A stretch of 18,760 nucleotides of DNA from Zygnema cylindricum (GCA_037447655.1 JBBHKE010002572.1:126001-144760); one strand, 5' to 3'; counted from the stretch's first letter, positions 1-9,103 are shown. Notes: generated by a model not told the origin, from the sequence alone. A program made the numbers and translations.

Positions 1-446
1 TTTCAAAGTAAAACAACTTGTACGGTAGTAATTTCTATTTTTTGGTATTGCTGCGGATTTTCTCGGTTTTTTCTAAGTATTGGAGGAAAACGACAAAATA
101 TAACTGTAACTTTAGCACATGCGAAATAACCCTAAAAGTTCCATTCTAGCTAGATTTAAAACCCGGCGGAAAAAAAACTGTCTTGGCTCATAATTTCAAT
201 AGATCACGATGGAAATTACCTCACGATGGATAAAGCGCACCAGTTCCTTGTAAGGTATGTTGAATAACAAAAGAAAACATAGAGAAATTCTTAGAAATTT
301 CCATCTACTTCAATCCATTGGTGAATTTGTCGCCATTTAATTATTTAATCGCGGATCCCTCAGGCGGATGTGGAGAGGTTAAAAATGAGCTCTTGCAGAA
401 ATTCCATAAGTCGAAAGAAACAATCAGCGAGAAGGAAAAGATCTTT
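1..446. other. flanking repeat DNA, no gene seen
   Basis: I see no coding region or RNA gene here. It is AT-rich sequence left of the truncated 3' LTR of element A. Only the part around 253-350 is recognisable, by similarity to the outer end of the element A 5' LTR. Positions 1-252 match nothing else in the window that I can see. Confidence 0.5.
253..350 (-). repeat. piece resembling an LTR outer end
   Basis: About 90 bp match 6925-7015, the first 90 bp of the element A 5' LTR read on the minus strand, with scattered substitutions. Shared runs include TCCATTGGTG and CCATTTAATTA. The similarity stops at about 253. It is probably the U3 start of another minus-strand LTR running out of the window to the left, but a displaced fragment of the element A 3' LTR is possible. 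The terminal TG is not preserved. Confidence 0.5.
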
Positions 447-779
447 TGGTGATTTCACGGCAAAGGGAGAACTTTTGCGGATCAAAGATCAACAATCTAC
501 CGGAAACCCTCTACGATATAATATGCTTTCTCTATTTGCACAAGAATAAAAGGCAGCCTAAACCTTAACACACTTGAGTGTTCTCACCCCTGTGAGGGTC
601 CGACTCCTCGGAGTCAAAAACAAAAGAAATCTCCAAATTAGCTGAAATGAGTAGTTAATTAGATGAGGCCAAAGTTAGCCTTTTTAATACAAGCTCGCTG
701 AGAGAAAGGCGGCCGCCTCATATTTTCCAAAGTCCTAAAACCCCTCTCTAAAATACCTCATAAATTCCGAATTTCTACA
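447..779 (-). repeat. 3' LTR of element A, U3 deleted
   Basis: It begins on the minus strand with TGTAGAAATT directly after the polypurine tract at 780-787, and ends near 447. Positions of about 500-770 align with 6055-6322 of the 5' LTR, for example AAATAAAAGGCAG against AGAATAAAAGGCAG and AAAACCCCTCTCTAAA in both. About 680 bp of U3, present at 6323-7015 in the other LTR, are missing. The G-box and tRNA-like module are therefore absent here. Confidence 0.7.
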
Positions 780-787
780 CTCTCTTT
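780..787 (-). other. polypurine tract of element A
   Basis: Minus-strand AAAGAGAG lies immediately before the LTR start TGTAGAAATT and six bases after the pol stop codon. It matches AAGGAGAG followed by TGTATAAATT in element B. It would prime plus-strand DNA synthesis. Confidence 0.75.
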
Positions 788-792
788 ATGTT

Positions 793-2430
793 TTAGTCAA
801 TTTTTAGTTTAAGTCCACATCTATTTTTACATAAGTTTCAATTGGGAGAAGAAACAAACTTTATCATCATGTCAGCTACCGTCTCTCCATCTGTTTTATA
901 CTTCGACCTAATAACTATGTTCTCCACCTTTTCCCTCACAAAACTTAATCTAATATGTATATGTTTTGCCTTAAGTGATGTTATGGGGCTTTTGTAATAG
1001 CTATTGGAGCCTGATTGTCACAATAACATTTTTCTGTATTCAACCTTCATAAAACCAAGCTCTTGCAATAATGACTAGACCCACATCAACTCTTTCACTG
1101 TGAAACAAGTGGCCATATACTCAGCCTCTATGGTGGACTAATAATTCACCTTTTGTTACTTACTACTCCAACACCAAGCACCACTTCCAACATACAATAC
1201 ATACCCAAAAGTACATCTTCTCATCCGAGCATCCCCAATCTAGTGATATCACTGTTGTCCCCACCCAAATGGAACCATAAATCTCGAGTTTCCACTAGAT
1301 ATCTCATGACTCTTTTGGCTGCCTCCCAATCTCTCTTTTTAGGATCATTCAAACTCCTATTCAGAATTTGAACTGCTACTGCAATGTCTGGCCTAGTACG
1401 TTCATAAAGAAGATTAGACTCCCTACAACCTGTCTATATAGAATCCTTCTCATAAATGCTTTCTCTTTTACACTCATCTAATCATCTAAGATCACAACGC
1501 CTTCCTCTAAGCTCCGCTCACTCACTCTCTTCAAATCCATTATAATAGAGCAACTGTTGGCTTTCTCCTTTTTTTTAACATATTTCCTATTGCCTCTTTC
1601 TGTGTTAATGTGATGATTCTTTCTTCTCTATCCCTTCCCATTTGAATTATTAAGATATATTTAGCCTTTGCTAAGTCGTTCATAACAAACAAACCTTTAA
1701 AGTCTTTCTTCAGCTTACATATCTTTTTTCTAGTGATGGACTTAAAACCAGTAAATCATAAATATGCACTGCAATAAAAATAACACCTTCCTCATCAATC
1801 TTCAAACAAGTAGATTGAGTGATACGAGCTAATCCTTACATATCTAGGTCTGGTCAAAAATTCATCCAATTTTCAGTTCCGTTGGCGTGGAGCCTGTTTC
1901 AGCCCATACAATGTTTTTATTAACCTGCATACCTTGTTTTCCTCACCTTCTTCCACTTATCCCTCGTGCTGCTTCATGAAGATCTCCTCTGCAAGTTCTT
2001 CATTAAGGAAAGCAATTTTGATGTCCATTTGGTGAACCACCATATCTTTCGCTGCCGCCAAGCATAGGAGAATTCAGACTGATGGAAATCTGACTACTAG
2101 AGAAAAGGTATCCTCATAGTCAATACCCTCTTCTGTGTACACCCTTTAGCCACTAGCCGAGCCTTATATCTCTCAAAAGTATTGTCATGATTTAGTTTAA
2201 GTTTGAAAACCCACTTACATCCGATTGGTTTTCTGTCTGTTGGGTAGTCCACCAGATTCCAAGTTTTTGGGCAATCCACCAGATTCCAAGTTTTTGACTT
2301 CATTATAAAAGCCAACTCCTCATTATTTGCAGTGATCCACCGCTTGCTCTCCGGACTGCTCACTGCCCCTTGATATGTTTCTGGCTCACTTGGGTGTGAC
2401 AGCTTACTAACCTTATTATTCAAATGTCTC
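793..2430 (-). pseudogene. element A pol: reverse transcriptase and RNase H, broken
   Basis: This is the C-terminal half of a copia polyprotein. From its N-terminal side one reads KWVFKLKLN and ERYKARLVAKG (about 2120-2215), LYGLK-APRQ (about 1877-1912), the RT active-site region, and RNase H motifs EAEYMA (about 1111-1130) and CDNQA (about 995-1023). It ends at TAA 793-795. The catalytic YVDD box reads HIYD (1755-1766), so the first active-site Asp is lost. Frameshifts and stops occur throughout, and a 27-bp in-frame duplication lies at 2248-2301. The first part, to about 2097, is still open for 108 codons. It cannot make an active enzyme. Confidence 0.85.
2248..2301 (-). repeat. 27-bp in-frame tandem duplication in RT
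   Basis: Units 2248-2274 and 2275-2301 share their first 22 bases exactly. On the minus strand this repeats the peptide KTWNLVD, so the start of the RT domain has nine extra residues. Element B has a single copy at about 13000. The duplication keeps the reading frame. Confidence 0.85.
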
Positions 2431-3450
2431 TATAGTATTCGTTTGTTGGTTTTTGTCCTCCTTCGAACTCTGAAGCTGGTATTTATGGCAATCTCGGATT
2501 TTCTCTCTTTTTCTTCATCTCCCGTTTTAGTTGATTTTTGAATTCTTTCATCTTCCTCTTCTTCGATTACATCTGTTTCCGGCCGAATCACATCATTTGT
2601 AAATTGTCCATCTTCACTATGAATTTCGTTAAAAGCTGGTTCCTCTACTTGAATATTTTTTGCGTAAGTACTTCTTATAAAACCACCTTGCTAATTTTCA
2701 AATCTGGTTCTCATAGTTTTTGTATATTTAAATGGATCTATTGATTTTCCTTCATCCATTAACACTAGATGTTTTGTTAAGACTACATTTTTTCTCTAAA
2801 GATCATACAGTCTATATCTTTTTGTGTCATCATCATAGCCTAATACAGATTCTGGTCTCCTCTTCGGGTCTAGTTTCCATTTAGACTTATCATTATATAA
2901 GAAGTAAACCTTGCTACCAAAGACCTTAAGATGGAATATAACTGGCTTTATACATGTCCATCTTCCAGAAGGTGTTTTGTATTTATAGCTAATGTACTTA
3001 GTACTCGATTTCTAAGACAATTGGCACAGTTCATGGCATGTGCCCAAAATCTTCTTTGAATCTTTTTATCATTCAGCATGCACTTTGCAATCTCCCCTAA
3101 AGATCTGTTTTAGTATTTTTGCAACACCATTTCTTTTAGATTATGGGGAACTTTTTCAAGTGTCGAATTCCCTACCCTTTCAAATATTCCTCAAAGTGAT
3201 TTGAGGTGTATTCTCCTTCGTTATCACTTCTTATTCTCTTGATGGGTGTACGATGTAATTTTTCACTCCAGGCTTTATAGTATTTGAAACATCTGGCTAT
3301 TCTGACTTATGTATGATTATGTAAACCTTAGAATATCTAGACCAATCATATGTTACAGTCATCATAAACCTCTTTCCTCTAGGTGAGGGAACTAAAGCAG
3401 GCCCCCAAATATCAGTGTGTACTAAATCTGTACTTTAAGTCCTCTATCGG
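2431..3450 (-). pseudogene. element A pol: integrase, broken
   Basis: This copia integrase aligns with 11858-12690 of element B. The first catalytic Asp is kept in LVHTDIWGP (about 3397-3427), and the second in RSDNEGEYTS (about 3205-3231). At the place of the third acidic residue the sequence reads NGVAK, with Lys (AAA, about 3118-3120) where element B has Glu. Several frameshifts separate these blocks, and the DD35E triad is incomplete. The C-terminal part, near 2740, still reads DPFKYT-like. The integrase-RT spacer (about 2431-2730) is poorly conserved. Confidence 0.8.
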
Positions 3451-4380
3451 TGGCAGTTTTTGGAAAAGGCAACTTATATATTTTCCCTTGAGCACATCCA
3501 ATGCAATGTCATAGGATTACAGCATTTCCAAAATGCATTCCCTCTATCACCCCCTTTTCCTTCATTTTTTTCAATCTTTTTGCATGCACATGCCCAAGTC
3601 TTTTGTGCCAAATCATCATATCATTCACACAAGAACATTAAAGTCATTTCTTTCCATTACTGAAAACCAATCTGAACATCTATTGACTTCTTTTCACACC
3701 TGTGAAGTAAGTGCTACCCTCAAAGCTAGCTGATAAGACACGTTAGTCTTTTGAGCCAGATCATGATATCATGCACACAAGAATACAAAAGTCTTTTCTT
3801 TCTATTACTTAAAACGAATCTAAACATCTTTTGAATTTCTTTCACAGTTGTGATGTAAGTGTTACCCTCAAAGCTAGTTGAGAAGACACCCTCCTTAGTC
3901 TTTGTTTCGAACCCTTTATCGTCTAGCACAAAGGTAGATATGAGATTTTTATTGTGCTAAGGTATATAGGGTGCATTTGTGAGGGTTACCATGTACACTT
4001 TTCCTTCTTCCTGAACTTTCAAATCAACAGACCCAACTAAGGTAGTAGTTACAACCCTACTGTCTCCATATTCTATCTCAACTGAAAGAATCTTCCTAAG
4101 ACTCACAAACAAACTCTTTTCTCTACACATGTGCCTAGATGCCCCTAAATTTATGACCTATCCTTCCTTGGGTTCTCTCATACCTCCCAAAGCATATTTT
4201 TACCTTCTTAGAATTTTTGGCTCGGTCTCCATCTTCTCCAGCTGTTCGTTCATAAGAAGATCATCGATCTCCTCATTCAGGTCCTCCATATCATCCTTTT
4301 CCACGTTTGTCACCACAATTACTTTCTGTTGAAGGTCATGGGCATTAAGACTCGGCTGTGATCCACTCCCACTAGGAGTC
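3451..4380 (-). pseudogene. element A pol: protease and GAG-pre-integrase, broken
   Basis: The aspartic protease motif DSGAS has become NLGAS (4137-4151). The catalytic Asp is Asn, and the preceding Trp position is a stop (4158-4160). Downstream blocks VEIEYGDS, TTTLVGSVDLKV and LISTFVLDDKGF match element B closely. The zinc-binding pre-integrase motif WHKRLGH (3591-3618) and CIGCAQGK (3481-3504) follow. A 148-bp stretch covering the protease end and pre-integrase start is duplicated in tandem (3603-3903), and the upstream copy carries WLKRLT instead of WHKRLGH. The acidic linker at 4200-4380 corresponds to the linker of element B. Confidence 0.82.
3603..3903 (-). repeat. about 148-bp diverged tandem duplication inside pol
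   Basis: 3603-3750 and 3751-3903 align over their length. Shared runs include CACACAAGAA and TACCCTCAAAGCTAG, and both units end in TTAGTCTT. Element B has one copy of this stretch. The copies differ at many sites, so this duplication is older than the 79-bp one at 17099. Confidence 0.8.
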
Positions 4381-4441
4381 ACACTTGCACCAGCAGGAGC
4401 AGGTGGAGCACTAGGGCTAATAGGAGCACTTGCAATAGGAG

Positions 4442-5015
4442 CTGAGCCATTATAGACATGTTAGCAGAAACAAACCCAAAGAGAAATGCCTAGAAGACTA
4501 GATCTATAGTGTAAGATATGTAACTCCAAACGAAAGAGGTATTTCAACCAAACAAACATGTACTACAAGCAAATTAGAGACAATAGAGCATAAAACACCT
4601 TAAACTAAACTCAGTGCTCCATTTCCTTAATTCTTGTGTAGAATGTACATTTTGTGTTGAATTGATCAATCCTAATTGAACTAAATACTCAAAAGATCTC
4701 GAAAACATCTAAAAGATCTAAAAAACATCTAAAAGATCTAGAAAACATCAAAAACGTATGTACATGTTTCACTAGACACCCTACTGACAAAAATCTAAGT
4801 GTTTCGACCAGAATTGTCCACTAACAATATCTATACCCTATAAATCCTGATGATTCTTATCACGTCTACATTCATTGGCAGCCCTACACACTAATTAACT
4901 TAAAGATATCAATTCGTGTAGATACTACAAAAAATCTACACTAAATTTGGTCAATATTGAACAGTTGGTATTCTAAAAAAATTCTAAGTCCTAGACTCAA
5001 ATTTCTAAGACTTAC
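4442..5015 (-). other. 574-bp intron-like insert between gag and protease
   Basis: In element B the zinc knuckle and the acidic linker are contiguous. In element A about 570 bp without coding similarity lie between them. Read on the minus strand the insert begins GTAAGT (5015-5010), a perfect 5' splice-site match. It ends with a pyrimidine-rich stretch, CTAAC, and CAG at 4444-4442, about 23 bases after CTAAC. It also holds a 20-bp repeat (4691-4750) and a hairpin, GTGTAGAT...ATCTACAC (about 4915-4941). It may be an intron, a small non-autonomous transposon or random insertion. Joining at these sites would not keep the frame. Confidence 0.35.
4691..4750. repeat. three tandem 20-bp units
   Basis: 4691-4710, 4711-4730 and 4731-4750 are near-identical units of the form AAAAGATCTNNAAAACATCT, lying inside the non-coding insert of element A. 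Each contains a GATC/AGATCT site. Confidence 0.85.
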
Positions 5016-6009
5016 TAAAGATTACTTTTCAATACTTTCTTATTTCCACCTATACTTGGTTTTTCATATATTTTCTTATTTCCAAGATCCGCCAACCGGT
5101 TGCAATCAGCCATGTATTGCCCAAGCTTCTTGCATAAATGACACAATCCTTTAGGAGGACTCTTTTTTGGTCCTTCTCCTAGATTTCCTCGATTTCCTCC
5201 TCCAAATTTATTGTAAGGCTTCACGAAGTCTCGACCCCCCAAGTCTGTTCCATCAACCACTGCCTATAAACTTTACCCTCCCCTACGAATCTCCATGGTG
5301 TTTTCACGAACAAGAATCATTCTTACCACCGAGTTCCAAATCCACCTTTGATCGTGTAGCTCTTGTACCCGATTTACTATGTTTTTGTACTCATCTGACG
5401 ATTTAATGATTGGAGTGTTCACCTTTTCTTTTATCTGTAAGCTACCATCCAAGGCTTTCAAGTTGTATAAAGAGTCCGGCTAAGTCATTGTGGAAATCCA
5501 ACATTTTTCCCCCTTTCTGAAAGTATGAATTGATCCTTTGATGAACTAATTGTTGTTGTTGAGTTTCCTTACTCCTCTATACATCAATAAGAGATTCCCA
5601 GATGTGTGCGGCTTTGACAACCATTAGATAAGGCGTAGCTACTCCTTGAGTGAGGTGCCTAAGGGTGAGATATTGCGCTGCTTCATTGTTGTAGTCCTAG
5701 AGTTCTACGCCATTTGCCTCAGTTTTGAGGTTACCTATAGTTGACCTAGATGCAATGATTGGAGTGGTTGAAGTAAGAGTTTCCCTCCCTTTTTCTTTTC
5801 TTTTGTCAATGATAATGCCTTTTCTTTCATTCTCCTCCGCCTCCTATGTTTGTTCCGATCCCCTAGAGAATTTGACTACGTCGAATCTAGGTGGACCTCC
5901 TTAGATTACAGAAGGCCTCCTCACCCTTCCACTGACTTTCCCCCATAGGTGCTTCTCATGAAGCGCACCCTTGATCATAGAATTCGGGCACCCTATAGGG
6001 TGGGCCCAT
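5016..6009 (-). pseudogene. element A gag, broken
   Basis: This is the nucleocapsid/capsid protein of a copia element. The proposed start is the ATG at 6009-6007 inside the PBS, followed by MGPPYRVPEF, which matches MGPPSRVPIF of element B at the same place. The middle part resembles UBN2/Gag domains: DYNNEAAQYLTLRHLTQG, then HIWESLID (about 5600-5700), then KNIVNRVQEL (about 5350-5380). The zinc knuckle CHLCKKLGQYMADC (5102-5143) has the CX2CX4-X4C spacing, but Gln replaces the His ligand (5117-5119). Stops at 5698-5700 and 5579-5581 sit at the same alignment positions as stops in element B. Confidence 0.78.
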
Positions 6010-6013
6010 AACT
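5999..6013 (-). other. primer-binding site of element A (half-tRNA initiator Met)
   Basis: The minus-strand sequence directly after the 5' LTR end (TTACA) is AGTTATGGGCCCACC. All but the first base is complementary to GGTGGGCCCATAAC, the anticodon arm of plant initiator tRNA-Met as I remember it. Drosophila copia primes with a similar internal tRNA fragment. The ATG inside (6009-6007) opens the gag frame. Confidence 0.75.
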
Positions 6014-6239
6014 TGTAATTTTGTGGCCGCCATTGACGCATAGATTCAGCAGTCTACTAGAAGCCATCTAGGATAAAATATGCGTTCTTACTTTGCACAA
6101 AAATAAAAGGCAGTCGTAACCTTAACAAGTCTGACTCTACTTACCATTGTGAGGTTCCGACTCCCTTGAGTCAGACGCAAAAGAAATCTCTAAACTTGCT
6201 CAAATGAGCAATTAATTAGATGAGGACAAAGTTGGTCTT

Positions 6240-6247
6240 TTTTTATA
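6240..6247 (-). promoter_or_regulatory. TATA-like box in the element A LTR
   Basis: Minus-strand TATAAAAA lies about 235 bp downstream of the G-box and 225 bp from the LTR inner end. The 3' LTR has GTATTAAAAAGG at the same place. It is a plausible core promoter that would put R-U5 downstream. Confidence 0.45.
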
Positions 6248-6481
6248 CAAGCTCGTAGGGAGAAAAGCGGCTGCCTCATACTTTTCTAAGTCCTAAAACC
6301 CCTCTCTAAACCCTCTTCTACAGTAGCACCTATCCAATGAGAAGACTATGTAGTATAGTAAGGTACGCAAACCGTGGTGTTTTTTGTACTGTAAGTGTAC
6401 GACGTGGCTTAGCAAGAGAGGTTTGTCGCCCCTTCCCTTGTTCTGGTGCACTCCGTAAATTTCGGAATGCAATGGGAGTAC

Positions 6482-6492
6482 GCCACGTGTCA
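6482..6492 (-). promoter_or_regulatory. G-box/ABRE-like TGACACGTGGC in the LTR
   Basis: This 11-mer is identical to the boxes at 9682-9692 and 15070-15080 in the element B LTRs. It contains the palindrome CACGTG, the core bound by plant bZIP and bHLH factors. A half site (GCCACGTC, 6408-6401) and three GTAC cores lie further downstream. Confidence 0.5.
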
Positions 6493-6734
6493 TTCGGTGA
6501 CGTTATGTCTAAAAATCGCTAAAATGGCAAATCTTTGATTTTGGCTCTCATGCGAGCTGTCCGATGTACACTGGCTTTAAATGTCATTCTTTCAAAACAA
6601 TATCCGGTACATTTGTTTTGTGCAGGATATCGTGCAACTGGTTCTATGTTATGCTATGTCCCTGTTACCAGTTAAATGATTTATTGTACACTAACAACTT
6701 TAAGTAGTTATCGAACCCTCTATACTTCAACGAT

Positions 6735-6812
6735 CTTTTACGCCTTACCGGTTAGAGTGGACGGCAACGTCTAACTCTGCCGGTCAAGGGTTCGAGTCCT
6801 ACTTGACTCACT
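6735..6812 (+). other. degenerate tRNA-like module, antisense in the LTR
   Basis: The sequence has a perfect internal B-box, GGTTCGAGTCC (6789-6799), preceded at a tRNA-like distance by a D-arm-like GGTTAGAGTGG (about 6750-6760). The arms do not fold into a proper cloverleaf, and acceptor pairing is missing. I call it a tRNA remnant or SINE head, not a tRNA gene. A related module lies at the same relative place, also antisense, in the element B LTRs. Confidence 0.5.
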
Positions 6813-7062
6813 TTTTGTGAAAGAGTGACTTTGTCACTTTTATTCTCCCTCGTCTTCTTGTCTTCCCCTCCCTCAGTCATGGCTTATTCTCTCTCTCCTA
6901 AGTCTTTAGCTCTTACGACAAGCGTTGAATAATAAGAGAAAGCATGGAGAAAATCCTAGAATTTTCCATCTAATTGAATCCATTGGTGGATGTGTCACCA
7001 TTTAATTACTTTACAAACGCATCGAACGCACATGACGAGAAAGTTCCCTTTGAAAACTAAAA

Positions 7063-8399
7063 ATGTAGAGAGGGAGGGGAAGAGGGAGTGAGAGAGGGAG
7101 AGGGAGTGGGAAGGGGAGAGGGAAAGGGAAAGGGAGAGGGAGAGGAATAGGGAGAGAGAGAGGGAGAGGATGAAGGAGAGAGATAAGAAGAAGGAGATAG
7201 AGAGGGAAAGAGAGGATAAAAGAGAGGCTGAGGAAGACAGAAAGGGAGAATAAAAAGGAGAGGTAGACGGAGGGGGAGAGGGACAGCGAGAGGTAAATAA
7301 AGAGGTAAGGAAAAGCGAGAGGGGGAGGAGAAAAAAGAGGGAGAGGGAGAGGAACAAAAGAAAGGGGAAGTAGAGGGAGAGAGAGAGGGAGCTAGAGCCG
7401 GAGAAAGAAGAAGGGGAAGTAGATACGGAAAGTTACAGGGAATGAAAGAGGGAGAAGAGAGAGGGGCAGAAGACGATGGAGGGGAAGAGGGAAAGGGTGA
7501 GTCGAGGGAGCAAGAGAGAGAGAAAAAGGGCGAGGGAAAGGGAAAAAGAGGAAAAAGGAGAAGAAAAGGGAGACGATAGGGAGAGGGAGAGTGAATGAGA
7601 GAGGAGAAAAAGGGATAGAAAGGTGTGTCGCAAGAGGAGAGTGGGAGAGGGAGAGGGAGAGTAAGAGGGAAAAGGAGAGGGAGAGTGAGATGGTTAGTGA
7701 GATGGAGAAGAAGAGGGTGAGAGAGAAGAAAAGCGAGAGGGAGATGGAGAGGAAGAGGGAGAGGGAGAGGGAAAAGGAGAGTTAGAGGGAGAGGGCAAAG
7801 GAAGGGGAAAGGGAGAGGGAGAGTGACAGAGAGAGGAAGAGGGAGAGGGAAAGGGAGAGGGCGAGGGAGATATAGAGGGGGAGGGAGAAAAAAAGGGAGA
7901 GGGTGAGGGAGAGGAATAGGGAGGAGCAGCGGAAAGGGAGAGGGAGGGGGGGGAAGAGAGGGAAAGGAAGAAAGGAGAGGGAGAGGGAGTGGGCAGTGGA
8001 AATTTCATGGGATCGAAGATCGAGATGGGGATGGAGAAGGAGATGGAGAGAAAGAGGAATAGAAAGTGGGTGAGTGAGAGGGAGATAGATATGAGCATGT
8101 AGATGGAGATAGCGTAACACAAATAGGGAAAGGAAGTGCAAAAAGGAGAGAGAAAAATAGAATAAGAGAGCTATAGAAAGAGAGGGAGAGAAACAAATAA
8201 TAAAAAAAGAGTGTGAATGTAGGAGAGGGAAAAAAAGAGAGAGGGAGAGAGGCTAAAGGAAGGGGGAATGGGAGTTGGAGGATAAGAGGGTTAGAGAGAT
8301 AAAGAAAAGGGAAAAGAGGGAGGAGGAGAGGATGAGAGAGAAATAGAATGGAAGGGACAAGAGGAGAGAGAGGTTGAGAGAAAAAAAGAGGGGGAGGGT
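7063..8399 (+). repeat. 1.3-kb homopurine GGGAGA-type array
   Basis: This stretch is almost free of pyrimidines on the plus strand. It is built of degenerate GGGAGA/GGGAAA/GGAGAG units with only short interruptions, the largest near 8000-8130. Long open frames through it encode only Ser/Leu/Pro or Arg/Glu/Lys repeats and are not genes. Many stretches have four GGG runs spaced by 2-3 bases, a canonical G-quadruplex pattern. Mirror symmetry also allows triplex (H-DNA). It starts about 50 bp outside element A and ends abruptly inside a gag sequence at 8400. Confidence 0.95.
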
Positions 8400-9103
8400 G
8401 TAGACCTTGTGAAGTTTTTGTAAAACTGACTTTGTTGCCACCCCGGCCTGTATAAACCTGTATCGTTAGCTTTCTTAAGCTTAGGACAAAATCTGTATCC
8501 ATGACCTCTCTCACTACAATAAAAACATGCAGTGATCGATTGTCTATTTCCACCCTGATTAAATTGTCTGAAATGATTAGACTGATTACTTTGCTGATTA
8601 AACTGTACGTTCCTCTCAAAGTCTGAACTAAAAGCCTCTACCTGGTCAACATTGAGAATATTAGATGTAGCTTCCTCTTCTAGCAAAATATTGATAGCTA
8701 ATTGGAAAGTCCAGCTAGCTTTATCTTCCTGTTTGAGCATATCAGATGCTCCTTTCATACTACGAGGGAGACCCCTCATGAGCAACGTTGCTTGTTGAAA
8801 CTGAGGAAACTCCCCACCTGCACAAGCATGTGCATCTACAAGGATGCAAAACTTCTTAGAATATTCAGCCATTGTACCGCCTGTGTATTTATAGTCCCAA
8901 ATTTTTCCAGCCAATATGAGTTCTTCTTGGACATTAGCCTTTTCATAATCATTTTTAAGAGATTTCCAGATATCAATTGGTTTTTTCATTTTAATCCGAG
9001 ATATAGCTAAGTCCTCAGATATACAAAATTTCAGAATAGAACGAGCTTGCGTATTTTTCTTAGACCATGACGGATCAGATTCATCCAGAGAACCATCCAA
9101 TAT
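8400..9103 (-). CDS. element C gag, open C-terminal fragment
   Basis: About 234 codons remain open on the minus strand. They begin at ILDGSLDESDPSW (9103), through ARSILKFCISEDL and IDIWKSLKNDYE, typical of copia UBN2/Gag capsid domains, to a CCHC zinc knuckle CFYCSERGHGYRFC (8486-8527). The frame runs on both ways by chance: left into the purine array (stop near 8291) and right into the element B LTR, up to an ATG at 9247. Those 48 extra codons belong to the LTR and not clearly to gag. The family differs from elements A and B. The missing N-terminus is probably at 15542-15702. This is the best-preserved gag in the window. Confidence 0.75.

Larger units (their letters stand above)
447..7015 (-). 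mobile_element. element A: decayed full-length Ty1/copia retrotransposon
   Basis: Read on the minus strand the order is 5' LTR (6014-7015), PBS (5999-6013), gag, protease, integrase, RT, RNase H, polypurine tract (780-787) and 3' LTR (447-779). Integrase upstream of RT defines Ty1/copia. All coding parts align by eye with element B (9104-15541), but carry many frameshifts, stops and small duplications, so the copy is dead. I see no matching target-site duplication: 442-446 and 7016-7020 differ. The exact left end (447 or 450) is uncertain. Decay is much heavier than in element B, so it is probably the older insertion. Confidence 0.85.
6014..7015 (-). repeat. 5' LTR of element A, complete
   Basis: The inner end is TTACA at 6014, next to the PBS. 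The outer end is TGTAAAGTAATTAAATGG at 7015, resembling the element B start TGTAGAAATTAATGG. The length is 1002 bp, against 1053 and 1038 bp in element B. It shares with element B an antisense tRNA-like module, the TGACACGTGGC box, GTAC repeats and a homologous R-U5 stretch. Shared R-U5 blocks are TAGGACTTAGAAAA, CCAACTTTG and GACTCAAGGGAGTC. The inner 309 bp also align with the truncated 3' LTR. Confidence 0.78.

Noticed and set aside
253-345. Conserved short coding exon (a hydrophobic peptide opening at an ATG in both 253-345 and 6925-7015)
   Set aside because: Differences between the copies fall at codon positions 1, 2 and 3 alike, with a stop in one copy. The similarity is that of DNA repeats, not protein.
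6735-6812. A functional tRNA gene
   Set aside because: The B-box is perfect, but acceptor and anticodon stems do not pair and the D-arm is too short.
6995-8290. Several long open frames in the purine array
   Set aside because: They encode only low-complexity Ser/Leu/Phe/Pro or Arg/Glu/Lys repeats that follow from the GA repeat.
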